A stretch of DNA of 24,556 nucleotides from Coriobacteriia bacterium (GTDB lineage Bacteria; Actinomycetota; Coriobacteriia; Anaerosomatales; PALSA-660). Location: assembly GCA_030652345.1 (NCBI GenBank), contig JAUSAU010000005.1, positions 1-24,556 of the forward strand, written 5' to 3'. Shown here piece by piece: positions 17,569 through 24,556 of the stretch (positions are counted from its first letter, which is position 1; the number at the start of each line of letters is the position of its first letter). Under the pieces are notes generated by a model that saw only the letters and a program-made list of their open reading frames with translations, ran no database searches and was not told where the DNA came from. The translations under genes were made by a program, and so were the position numbers.

Positions 17569-18444
17569 ATGGCAGTCGTTTCAATGAAGGACCTGCTCGA
17601 AGCAGGTGTCCACTTCGGGCACCAGACCCGCCGGTGGAACCCGAAGATGAAGCCGTACATCTTCACCGAGCGCAACGGCATCTACATCATCGACCTCCAG
17701 CGCTCGCTCAAGGAGATCGACATCGCCTACCGCTTCGTGCGTCAGGTGGCGGCGACCGGCAAGCCGGTCCTGTTCATCGGCACCAAGAAGCAGGCCCAGG
17801 AAGCCGTCGCCGATGAGGCGACCCGCGCCGGCATGCCGTACGTCAACCAGCGCTGGCTCGGCGGCATGCTCACGAACTGGGTCACCATGCGCAAGCGCAT
17901 CGCCCGCATGACCCTGCTCGAGACCATGGAGGCCGACGGCCGCATGGCTTCGCTGCCGAAGAAGGAGGCGCTCAAGCTGCGCGCCGAGCTCGAGAAGCTG
18001 CAGCGCAACCTCAACGGCATCCGTGACATGCACGACCTGCCGGGCGCGATCTTCATCATCGACACCAAGCGCGAGACCATCGCGGTGGCCGAGGCGCATC
18101 GCCTCCGCATCCCGATCATCGGTCTCGTGGACACCAACTGCGATCCCGACGAGGTCGACTTCGTGATTCCGGGTAACGACGACGCGATCCGTGCCGTCAA
18201 CCTCGTGACCAAGGTCATCGCCGAGGCGTGTGTCGAGGGCCGTCAGGTCTTCGCGCCCACCGCAGAGAAGGAGGCGCCCGCTGCGCCGGCTCCGGCCGCG
18301 CCGGCGGTCGTCGATGCGCCGGCTCCCGTTGCCGAAGCTCCCGCCGCTGAGGCCGCACCCGTCGCTGACGAGGCGCCCGTCGCCGAGGAGGCACCGGCCA
18401 CTGCCGAGGCTGCCGCTGAGGCTCCCGCCGAGGCCGCCGAGTAG
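17569..18444 (+). CDS. rpsB: 30S ribosomal protein S2 with an Ala/Pro/Glu-rich C-terminal tail
   Basis: S2 binds the 30S neck and is among the last small-subunit proteins to assemble. The 291-residue product shows all family blocks: [73 protein letters not shown] and [26 protein letters not shown]. The S2 fold ends near residue 230. Residues 231-291 are a low-complexity Ala/Pro/Glu/Val tail, matching in style the one on S16. AGGAGG at 17555-17560 gives a strong start at ATG 17569. It leads the rpsB-tsf pair from its own promoter. Confidence 0.97.
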   Translation: MAVVSMKDLLEAGVHFGHQTRRWNPKMKPYIFTERNGIYIIDLQRSLKEIDIAYRFVRQVAATGKPVLFIGTKKQAQEAVADEATRAGMPYVNQRWLGGMLTNWVTMRKRIARMTLLETMEADGRMASLPKKEALKLRAELEKLQRNLNGIRDMHDLPGAIFIIDTKRETIAVAEAHRLRIPIIGLVDTNCDPDEVDFVIPGNDDAIRAVNLVTKVIAEACVEGRQVFAPTAEKEAPAAPAPAAPAVVDAPAPVAEAPAAEAAPVADEAPVAEEAPATAEAAAEAPAEAAE

Positions 18445-18466
18445 CACCGCCCGAAACCGTACCCTC

Positions 18467-18483
18467 CGCGCCCCGTGGGCGCG
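18467..18483 (+). terminator. Tight hairpin between rpsB and tsf, possible attenuator
   Basis: CGCGCCC (18467-18473) pairs perfectly with GGGCGCG (18477-18483) around a three-base loop. It ends nine bases before the tsf Shine-Dalgarno (18493-18498). It has no true U-tract. In E. coli a partial terminator between rpsB and tsf is known, so partial termination or protection of the rpsB 3' end is plausible. Confidence 0.4.
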
Positions 18484-18506
18484 TGAGTCTTGAAGGAGTG
18501 AATGAT

Positions 18507-19415
18507 ATGGCGATCACCGCTGCCATGGTCAAGGAACTGCGCGACATGACCGGCGCCGGGATGATGGACTGCAAGAAGGCCCTCACGGAGACGGACGGCG
18601 ATCTCGAGAAGGCCGTAGACGTCCTGCGCACCAAGGGCCTGGCCGACCTCGCCAAGAAGGCCGGACGCGCGACCAACGAGGGCCTCGTGGCCTCCTGGGT
18701 CTCGGAGAACGGCAAGATCGGCGCGATGGTCGAGGTCAACTGCGAGACGGACTTCGTAGCCCGCAATGCCGAGTTCTCGACGTTCGCCAACGCGATCGCC
18801 GAGCAGGTCGCTGTCGACGCCCCCAACGGGGTCAAGGACGGCGAGTCGGCTCTCATGGACCTGCAGTGGAAGCGGAACCCCTCACTGACCGTGCAGCAGG
18901 CGCTCGGCGAGATCGTCGGCCGCCTCGGCGAGAACATGGGCGTCTCCCGTTTCGCCCGCTACGAGATCACGGGCGACGGCTGCATCGGCTCCTACATCCA
19001 CGGCGTGGGCCGCATCGGCGTCATCGTCGACATCGCTGGCGGCGAGGCTTCCGACCCCGCAGTCGCGACACTCGCCAAGGACGTGGCCATGCACATCGCT
19101 GCCGCCACGCCGATCTGTGTCCGTCGCGAAGAGGTGCCTGCCGACACGGTGGAGCACGAGATGAGCATCTACAAGGCGCAGGCCGAGCAGTCCGGCAAGC
19201 CCGAGCCCATCCAGGAGAAGATCGCTCAGGGCCGGCTCGAGAAGTTCTACAAGGAGGTCTGTCTCATCGAGCAGTCCTTCGTGAAGGACCCGGACAAGTC
19301 GGTCGAGCAGATCGTGAAGGACGCCGCCAAGGCGACCGGCAAGGACCTGCGCGTCGTCCGCTTCGACCGGTTCGTTCTCGGCGAGACCGCCGCGAAGGAG
19401 CCCTCCGAGGCATAA
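18507..19415 (+). CDS. tsf: Elongation factor Ts
   Basis: EF-Ts exchanges GDP for GTP on EF-Tu. The 302-residue product has the N-terminal UBA-like helix bundle (MVKELRDMTGAGMMDCKKAL), the core block MVEVNCETDFVAR that contacts EF-Tu, and the C-terminal dimerisation region ending LRVVRFDRFVLGE. I choose ATG 18507 because AAGGAG at 18493-18498 lies eight bases upstream and the protein then begins MAITAAMVKELR as in the family; an in-frame GTG at 18483 would lie before the ribosome-binding site. A strong hairpin follows the gene, so rpsB-tsf probably forms its own transcript. Confidence 0.97.
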   Translation: MAITAAMVKELRDMTGAGMMDCKKALTETDGDLEKAVDVLRTKGLADLAKKAGRATNEGLVASWVSENGKIGAMVEVNCETDFVARNAEFSTFANAIAEQVAVDAPNGVKDGESALMDLQWKRNPSLTVQQALGEIVGRLGENMGVSRFARYEITGDGCIGSYIHGVGRIGVIVDIAGGEASDPAVATLAKDVAMHIAAATPICVRREEVPADTVEHEMSIYKAQAEQSGKPEPIQEKIAQGRLEKFYKEVCLIEQSFVKDPDKSVEQIVKDAAKATGKDLRVVRFDRFVLGETAAKEPSEA

Positions 19416-19429
19416 AGCAACGCTTTCGT

Positions 19430-19462
19430 GAACGGGGCGGTCCACAGCGGGCCGCCCCGTTC
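19430..19462 (+). terminator. Strong hairpin after tsf, probable terminator
   Basis: Fourteen base pairs form between 19430-19443 and 19449-19462 (only one G-U), with a five-base loop. It begins 14 bases after the tsf stop and is the strongest inverted repeat I found in the window. The following bases (TACAATATC) are not U-rich, but they contain the proposed pyrH -10 box. Confidence 0.6.
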
Positions 19463-19468
19463 TACAAT
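19439..19468 (+). promoter_or_regulatory. Candidate promoter for pyrH-frr-uppS-cdsA-dxr
   Basis: TACAAT (19463-19468) is a near-consensus -10 box starting one base after the tsf hairpin. The -35 region is poor (GGTCCA at 19439-19444, 18-base spacer). Transcription near 19475 would give a leader of about 66 bases. The spacer is the hairpin itself. Confidence 0.38.
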
Positions 19469-19480
19469 ATCGGGAAGTGA

Positions 19481-20262
<782 letters not shown>

Positions 20263-20263
<1 letters not shown>

Positions 20264-20820
20264 TGCCCGAAGCCATCATCAAGCACGCCGAAGAGAAGAT
20301 GACCAAGGCCGTGACTGCCCTGAGTCATGAGTTCTCGGGCGTGCGTACCGGTCGCGCATCGGGGGCGCTCCTCGAGCGCATCTCGATCGACTACTACGGC
20401 GCCCCGACGCCGTTGCTCCAGCTCGCCGGTGTATCCACGCCCGAGCCGCAGCTGCTCGTGATCTCGCCGTACGACAAGTCGATCATGGGGGCCATCGAGA
20501 AGGCGATCCTCGCGTCCGACCTCGGGCTGAACCCGAGCAACGACGGCGCTGTCATCCGCGTGCCGTTCCCGGCTCCGACCGAGGAGCGTCGCCGCGAGCT
20601 CGTGAAGCTGTGCCACACCTACACCGAGACCGCACGCGTCGCGGTGCGCAATGCCCGGCGCGAGGCCAACGACTCGTTCAAGAAGCAGGAGAAGGACAGC
20701 GTCATCGGCCAGGACGATGCACGTCGCGGCGAAGAGCTCGTCCAGAAGAAGACCGACGCCTTCATCAGCCAGATCGACGAGCTCCTCAAGAAGAAGGAGC
20801 AGGAGATCATGGAGGTCTAG
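20263..20820 (+). CDS. frr: Ribosome recycling factor
   Basis: RRF, with EF-G, splits post-termination ribosomes into subunits. The 185-residue product is exactly the family length, with FSGVRTGRASGALLERI near residue 28, ISPYDKSIMGAIEKAI, NDGAVIRVPFPAPTEERR and the long C-terminal helices (VRNARREANDSFKK, ending IDELLKKKEQEIMEV). AGGAGG at 20251-20256 sets the start at ATG 20263, which shares one base with the pyrH stop (TGATG); GTG 20260 just before it is less likely. It is followed five bases later by uppS. Confidence 0.97.
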
Positions 20821-20825
20821 GGCAG

Positions 20826-21596
20826 ATGCCCAAGCCGTCCCTGACCGAGTTCTTCAGCTCGACACGCGCCATCGGACTGCTCTCGCAGCTCGATGCGGAG
20901 CGTGTGCCCCGTCATGTCGCGATCATCATGGATGGCAACGGCCGCTGGGCTGAGCGGCGCTCGCTCCCGAGGGTCGCGGGCCACCGGGCCGGTGCGAAGG
21001 CGATCGAGGAGATCCTTGCCGCAGCCATCGAGACCGGCGTCCGGTACCTGACCATCTACTCCTTCTCCACGGAGAACTGGCGTCGCAGCGATGAAGAGGT
21101 CAACGCCCTCATGGCGCTGTTCGTCGAGGTCCTCAAGGCCAAACTGGGCGACCTGATGGACCAGGGAGTCCGGGTCCGCGTCATCGGTCGTCTCGAGGAG
21201 ATGCCTCCCGCTACCGAGCGCGCATTCCGCGACACCATGGATAAGACCAGGGACAACGACACACTCGAACTCGTGGTCGCTCTGAACTACGGCGCGCGCT
21301 CCGAGATCGCGGATGCGGCGCAGGCCATCGCCCGCGAGGTCGCGGCGGGCACACTCGGCGTCGCCGACGTCGACGAGGAGTGCGTGGCCGCTCACCTCTA
21401 TACGGTCGGCGTGCCCGACCCTGACCTGCTCATCCGCACGAGCGGAGAGATGCGCATCAGCAACTTCCTTCTGTGGCAGATCGCCTACAGTGAGCTGCTC
21501 ATCACGGATGTGCTCTGGCCTGACTTCGACCGCGATGAGTTCCTCGCGGCGCTGGTCGACTTCCAGTCGCGCGATCGGAGGTTCGGCGGCCGGTGA
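20826..21596 (+). CDS. uppS: Isoprenyl (undecaprenyl) diphosphate synthase
   Basis: This cis-prenyltransferase adds isopentenyl diphosphate units to an allylic diphosphate to make the polyprenyl carrier for peptidoglycan. The 256-residue product has the substrate motif VAIIMDGNGRWA with Asp36, GHRAGAKAIEEI, YSFSTENWRRS, VVALNYGARSEI and DLLIRTSGEMRISNFLLWQ, all standard. ATG 20826 has GGAGG at 20811-20815 (ten bases) and AGGG closer. Chain length cannot be read from sequence: actinobacteria may carry C50 or C55 enzymes. It uses IPP made through Dxr, encoded two genes downstream. Confidence 0.95.
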   Translation: MPKPSLTEFFSSTRAIGLLSQLDAERVPRHVAIIMDGNGRWAERRSLPRVAGHRAGAKAIEEILAAAIETGVRYLTIYSFSTENWRRSDEEVNALMALFVEVLKAKLGDLMDQGVRVRVIGRLEEMPPATERAFRDTMDKTRDNDTLELVVALNYGARSEIADAAQAIAREVAAGTLGVADVDEECVAAHLYTVGVPDPDLLIRTSGEMRISNFLLWQIAYSELLITDVLWPDFDRDEFLAALVDFQSRDRRFGGR

Positions 21597-22486
21597 GGGA
21601 AGCACCCATCAAGGAGCGCGTGCGGGAGCCCCGGGCACTCCGCGACTTCGGCGTCCGCACCGTGACCGCGATCATCCTCGGAGTCGTACTCATCCTCGCC
21701 GACATCTCCGGGAGTCTCCTGCTGTGGGCGGCGGTCATCTCCGTCGTGGCCGTCTTCTGTGTCATCGAGTTCTACGCCATGATGCGCACCGAGCGCCGCA
21801 AGCCGAACGAGGTCTTCGGTGTCGTCGCCGTCGCCGCGATGCCGCTCGCTGCCGCACTCTACGCACTGCACTGGGACGCCACCGCCATCGGTCCCGCGGA
21901 CAGCGCGGCGGGCGCCATGGGTCTGACCGCGGTCAGCGGCGGACTCATCGTCGCGGCGCTTATCTGGCACATCCTGTTCAAGCAGGTCACCGAGTCCGAC
22001 ACCGCGACGACCGTATTCGGCGCGCTCTACACCGGATTCATGCTGTCGCACCTCGTTCTGATGCGGGCACTCGACTCAGGAGCGGAGCTCGTCATCATCA
22101 CGCTCGCGAGCGTCTGGTGCATGGACGTCTTCGCCTATCTCGTGGGATCCGCGATCGGGCGCAATCCCATGGCGCCGCAGATCTCGCCCAAGAAGTCCTG
22201 GGAGGGTTTCGTCGCGGGAGCGATCGCCACGACGGCGGCCTGGGGCGTCGGCTGGTGGGTCGTCCGGTCCCCGCTGCCGCTGTGGACGTTCCTGGCCATC
22301 GGCGTGATCGCGGCGATCGCAGCGGTACTCGGTGACCTCGCAGAGTCCCGCCTCAAGCGCGAGGTGGGGGTCAAGGACTCCGGCAAGTGGCTTCCGGGCC
22401 ACGGAGGATTCCTCGACAGGTTCGACTCCATGATCATGGTGAGCATCGTCGTGTACTACCTCCTGATCTGGGCGGGTGCGCGATGA
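21593..22486 (+). CDS. cdsA: Phosphatidate cytidylyltransferase (CDP-diglyceride synthase)
   Basis: CdsA converts phosphatidic acid and CTP to CDP-diacylglycerol, the precursor of membrane phospholipids. The 297-residue product is polytopic, with about eight hydrophobic segments (for example TVTAIILGVVLILADISG and LLLWAAVISVVAVFCVIEF). It ends with the family signature: SPKKSWEGFVAG, then GDLAESRLKREVGVKDSGKW and LPGHGGFLDRFDS. GTG 21593 overlaps the uppS stop (GTGA), and its stop overlaps dxr (ATGA), so the lipid genes are translated as a coupled unit. Confidence 0.95.
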   Translation: MREAPIKERVREPRALRDFGVRTVTAIILGVVLILADISGSLLLWAAVISVVAVFCVIEFYAMMRTERRKPNEVFGVVAVAAMPLAAALYALHWDATAIGPADSAAGAMGLTAVSGGLIVAALIWHILFKQVTESDTATTVFGALYTGFMLSHLVLMRALDSGAELVIITLASVWCMDVFAYLVGSAIGRNPMAPQISPKKSWEGFVAGAIATTAAWGVGWWVVRSPLPLWTFLAIGVIAAIAAVLGDLAESRLKREVGVKDSGKWLPGHGGFLDRFDSMIMVSIVVYYLLIWAGAR

Positions 22487-23637
22487 GCGCCGATCGCATC
22501 CGGGTTGCGATCCTCGGCTCGACCGGGTCGATCGGCCGACAGGCCCTCGATGTCGCGACGCGATTCGCAGACCGGATCGAGGTCGTCGCACTCGCGGCGA
22601 ACACGAGCGGCGTACTGCTCGCCGAGCAGGCGCGTGCGTTCGGCGTGACCACCGTGGCCGTCGCTGACGCCGCATGCGCTCCGTGCCGCGATGACCTTCC
22701 CCCGGGCGCGTCGTGTGCCACCGGTGCGGAATGCGTGGCCGCGCTGGCGTCCCTGCCGGAGGCTGACGTCGTTCTCAACGCCCTCGTCGGCGCCGCCGGC
22801 CTGCGGGCGAGTGAGGCGGCGCTTCGCTCGGGCAAGCGACTCGCGCTGGCCAACAAGGAGTCACTCGTCGTGGGTGGTGACCTGCTCATGCCGCTCGCGG
22901 CGCCCGGGCAGCTCATCCCGGTGGACTCAGAGCACTCGGCCATCTACCAGTGCCTGCTCGGAGAGCCACGCGCCGATCTCTCCCGGATCTGGCTCACCGC
23001 GTCCGGCGGCCCGTTCCGCGGTCGAACGCGTGCCGAACTGGCAGGTGTCACGGTCGACATGGCGCTCGCTCATCCGCGCTGGACGATGGGCCCCAAGATC
23101 ACGGTGGACTCATCGACACTCATGAACAAGGGCCTCGAGGCGATCGAGGCACATCACCTCTTCGACGCGTCGTACGATCAGATCCGCATCGTCATCCACC
23201 CGCAGAGCTGCATCCACTCGATGGTGGAGTATCGCGACGGATCCGTAAAAGCTCACCTCGGCGCCACGGATATGCGGGTGCCGATCCAGTACGCATTCTC
23301 CTTCCCGGATCGCTGGGATTCGCCCGTCGCGCCGGTGGACTTCGCCGCGCTCGGTCGGCTCGATTTCGAGGAGCCGGACTTCGCTACGTTCCGCTGCCTG
23401 GGCCTCGCGCTCGAGGCGGGCCGCACCGGCGGCACGCTACCGTGTGCGCTGAACGCCGCGAACGAAGTGGCCGTCGCCGCGTTCCTGGCCGGCGGTATCG
23501 GCTTCGCCGACATCGACCGCGTGGTGGAGAGCGTCATGTCGTCACACGATGTCGCAGCCGTCTCCTCTTTCGACCAGCTCGAGGACGTGGACGCGCGGGC
23601 TCGCACGGCCGCGCGCATGGCCATCACCGCGTCGTAG
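22483..23637 (+). CDS. dxr: 1-deoxy-D-xylulose 5-phosphate reductoisomerase
   Basis: Dxr (IspC) makes 2-C-methyl-D-erythritol 4-phosphate, the committed step of the MEP isoprenoid pathway, using NADPH and a divalent metal. The 384-residue product has the NADPH motif ILGSTGSIGRQALDV (10-24), ALANKESLVVGG, the metal ligands Asp148 and Glu150 in PVDSEHSAIYQ, Glu219 in TMGPKITVDSSTLMNKGLE, the ASGGPFR loop and the flexible His/Trp loop at HPRWTMG. ATG 22483 overlaps the cdsA stop. The MEP pathway is used here, consistent with actinobacteria, and feeds uppS. Confidence 0.96.
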   Translation: MSADRIRVAILGSTGSIGRQALDVATRFADRIEVVALAANTSGVLLAEQARAFGVTTVAVADAACAPCRDDLPPGASCATGAECVAALASLPEADVVLNALVGAAGLRASEAALRSGKRLALANKESLVVGGDLLMPLAAPGQLIPVDSEHSAIYQCLLGEPRADLSRIWLTASGGPFRGRTRAELAGVTVDMALAHPRWTMGPKITVDSSTLMNKGLEAIEAHHLFDASYDQIRIVIHPQSCIHSMVEYRDGSVKAHLGATDMRVPIQYAFSFPDRWDSPVAPVDFAALGRLDFEEPDFATFRCLGLALEAGRTGGTLPCALNAANEVAVAAFLAGGIGFADIDRVVESVMSSHDVAAVSSFDQLEDVDARARTAARMAITAS

Positions 23638-23734
23638 ACGGTGCGGGCGTGGAGTCCCCGTGGAGCCGTGTGCGCTGTGGGGGCACTGGCAGGCGGCTTG
23701 CTCGGCACGGGCTCGGGTATCGACCCACCAAAGG

Positions 23735-23752
23735 ACGGGAACTCGCTCCCGT
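23735..23752 (+). promoter_or_regulatory. Small hairpin in the dxr-rseP gap
   Basis: ACGGGA (23735-23740) pairs with TCCCGT (23747-23752) around six bases, in the 133-base gap before rseP. It ends eight bases before the AAGGA ribosome-binding site. No U-tract and no convincing promoter were seen. A leader element or weak terminator is possible; the stem is short enough to be chance. Confidence 0.25.
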
Positions 23753-23770
23753 TGTGATGAAAGGACGACC

Positions 23771-24556
23771 ATGCAGCCCTTCGCCAACATGCCGACCGGC
23801 ATCGAAGCGATCTTCTGGGGTGTCATCACCTTCTCGATCCTCGTCATCCTGCACGAGGGCGGGCACTTCTTCGCTGCTCGCATCTTCGGTGTGAAGGTGC
23901 ACGAGTTCATGCTCGGCCTTCCGGGGCCGGCGCTGCGCTGGCGTTCCAAGAAGTCCGGCATCACCTATGGCGTGACCGCCGTTCCGCTTGGCGGGTACGT
24001 GCGCATCGCCGGCATGGAGCCGGGACGCGAGGACGAGATGCTCGGCGGTGCGCTCGCGCTGCTCGCCGACCGGCATCGCGTCGATGCCGATGCGCTGGCG
24101 GACGCTCTCGGGATCACCCGGGAGCGCGGCCAGGAGCTCATCGCCACCATGGAGGATTACGGCGCGGCTGAGCCCATCGTCGACTGGCCGGAGACCCACT
24201 CGCTCGTCGAGCGGGGCGAAGGGGAGACCGACGCGGAGCTCCTCGCCCGCGTGCGTTCCACCGTCTACCGCGGCCAGGCGCCGTGGAAGCGGGTCATCAT
24301 CCTTGCGATGGGCGTCATCATCAACCTCCTGACCGCCGTCGTCGTCTTCACGGTGGTGCTCTCGGCGTACGGCTACGCGGTGTTCTCCGACAAGCCGATC
24401 GTCGGGTCGGTGTCGGTCAACAGTGCGGCAGAGAAGGCCGGCCTCGTCGCCGGCGACTCCGTCACCGCGATCGATGGTGCGACGATCACGAAGTGGGAGC
24501 AGATCCCCGCGCGAGTGCGCGCCCACCGGCCGGGTGACACGCTCGAGATGACCGTC
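23771..24556 (+). CDS. rseP: RseP-type site-2 zinc metalloprotease, 3'-truncated, with an inserted cytoplasmic domain
   Basis: This gene runs off the window end; 262 codons are visible without a stop. It encodes a membrane-embedded site-2 protease of the RseP/RasP family, which cleaves transmembrane segments such as those of anti-sigma factors and remnant signal peptides. The first membrane segment carries HEGGH (28-32), the zinc-binding motif. VPLGGYVRIAGM (71-82) is the conserved loop after it. The second membrane segment is at about 175-200 (IILAMGVIINLLTAVVVFTV), and a PDZ domain begins near 209 (VGSVSVNSAAEKAGLVAGDS). Residues 85-172 form an unusually long helical insertion before the second segment. 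ATG 23771 has AAGGA at 23761-23765. The second catalytic motif (LDG-type) lies beyond the window. Confidence 0.92.
   Translation, partial: MQPFANMPTGIEAIFWGVITFSILVILHEGGHFFAARIFGVKVHEFMLGLPGPALRWRSKKSGITYGVTAVPLGGYVRIAGMEPGREDEMLGGALALLADRHRVDADALADALGITRERGQELIATMEDYGAAEPIVDWPETHSLVERGEGETDAELLARVRSTVYRGQAPWKRVIILAMGVIINLLTAVVVFTVVLSAYGYAVFSDKPIVGSVSVNSAAEKAGLVAGDSVTAIDGATITKWEQIPARVRAHRPGDTLEMTV

Overview
The window reads as one uninterrupted, all-plus-strand stretch of core bacterial chromosome from a high-GC organism. Every gene is on the + strand, spacing is tight, and ATGA or GTGA stop/start overlaps are common. I see no mobile element, phage gene, CRISPR array, tRNA or rRNA, and no gene-free stretch longer than about 200 bases.

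The organism is probably an actinobacterium. Supporting signs are high GC, GTG and TTG starts, the block rpsP-KH-rimM-trmD-rplS-lepB-rnhB-yraN-comM-dprA-xerC-whiG-rpsB-tsf-pyrH-frr-cdsA-dxr-rseP (the order I recall for Streptomyces and relatives), and a sigma factor very close to WhiG. A TrmFO gene, which as far as I recall is missing from Streptomyces and Mycobacterium, points to a deeper-branching class such as Coriobacteriia or its neighbours. That placement is inference.

Layout. (1) 1-6077, chromosome and secretion: the 3' nine-tenths of smc, then ftsY, a signal peptidase I gene and ffh, so both SRP GTPases flank a signal peptidase. (2) 6078-10792, ribosome and tRNA maturation with secretion: rpsP, khpA, rimM, trmD, a second lepB, rplS with its own promoter and leader, a third lepB, rnhB. 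(3) 10864-15944, DNA processing: yraN, comM and dprA (a transformation-type set), trmFO, and xerC for dimer resolution. (4) 15976-17373, regulation: a WhiG/FliA-type sigma factor and an orphan receiver-domain protein with a C-terminal zinc-ribbon-like tail. (5) 17374-24556, translation, then lipid and envelope: rpsB and tsf from a good promoter, a strong hairpin, then pyrH, frr, uppS, cdsA, dxr and the 5' part of an rseP-type site-2 protease, which runs off the end.

Most genes are ordinary housekeeping genes and I found no clearly new multi-gene system. The best second looks are: an extra cytoplasmic domain resembling a winged helix inside RseP; the receiver-plus-zinc-ribbon protein next to the WhiG-type sigma factor; matching Ala/Glu/Pro-rich tails on S16 and S2; three signal peptidases in 6 kb; and GC hairpins laid over promoter spacers at the ffh-rpsP and tsf-pyrH junctions.
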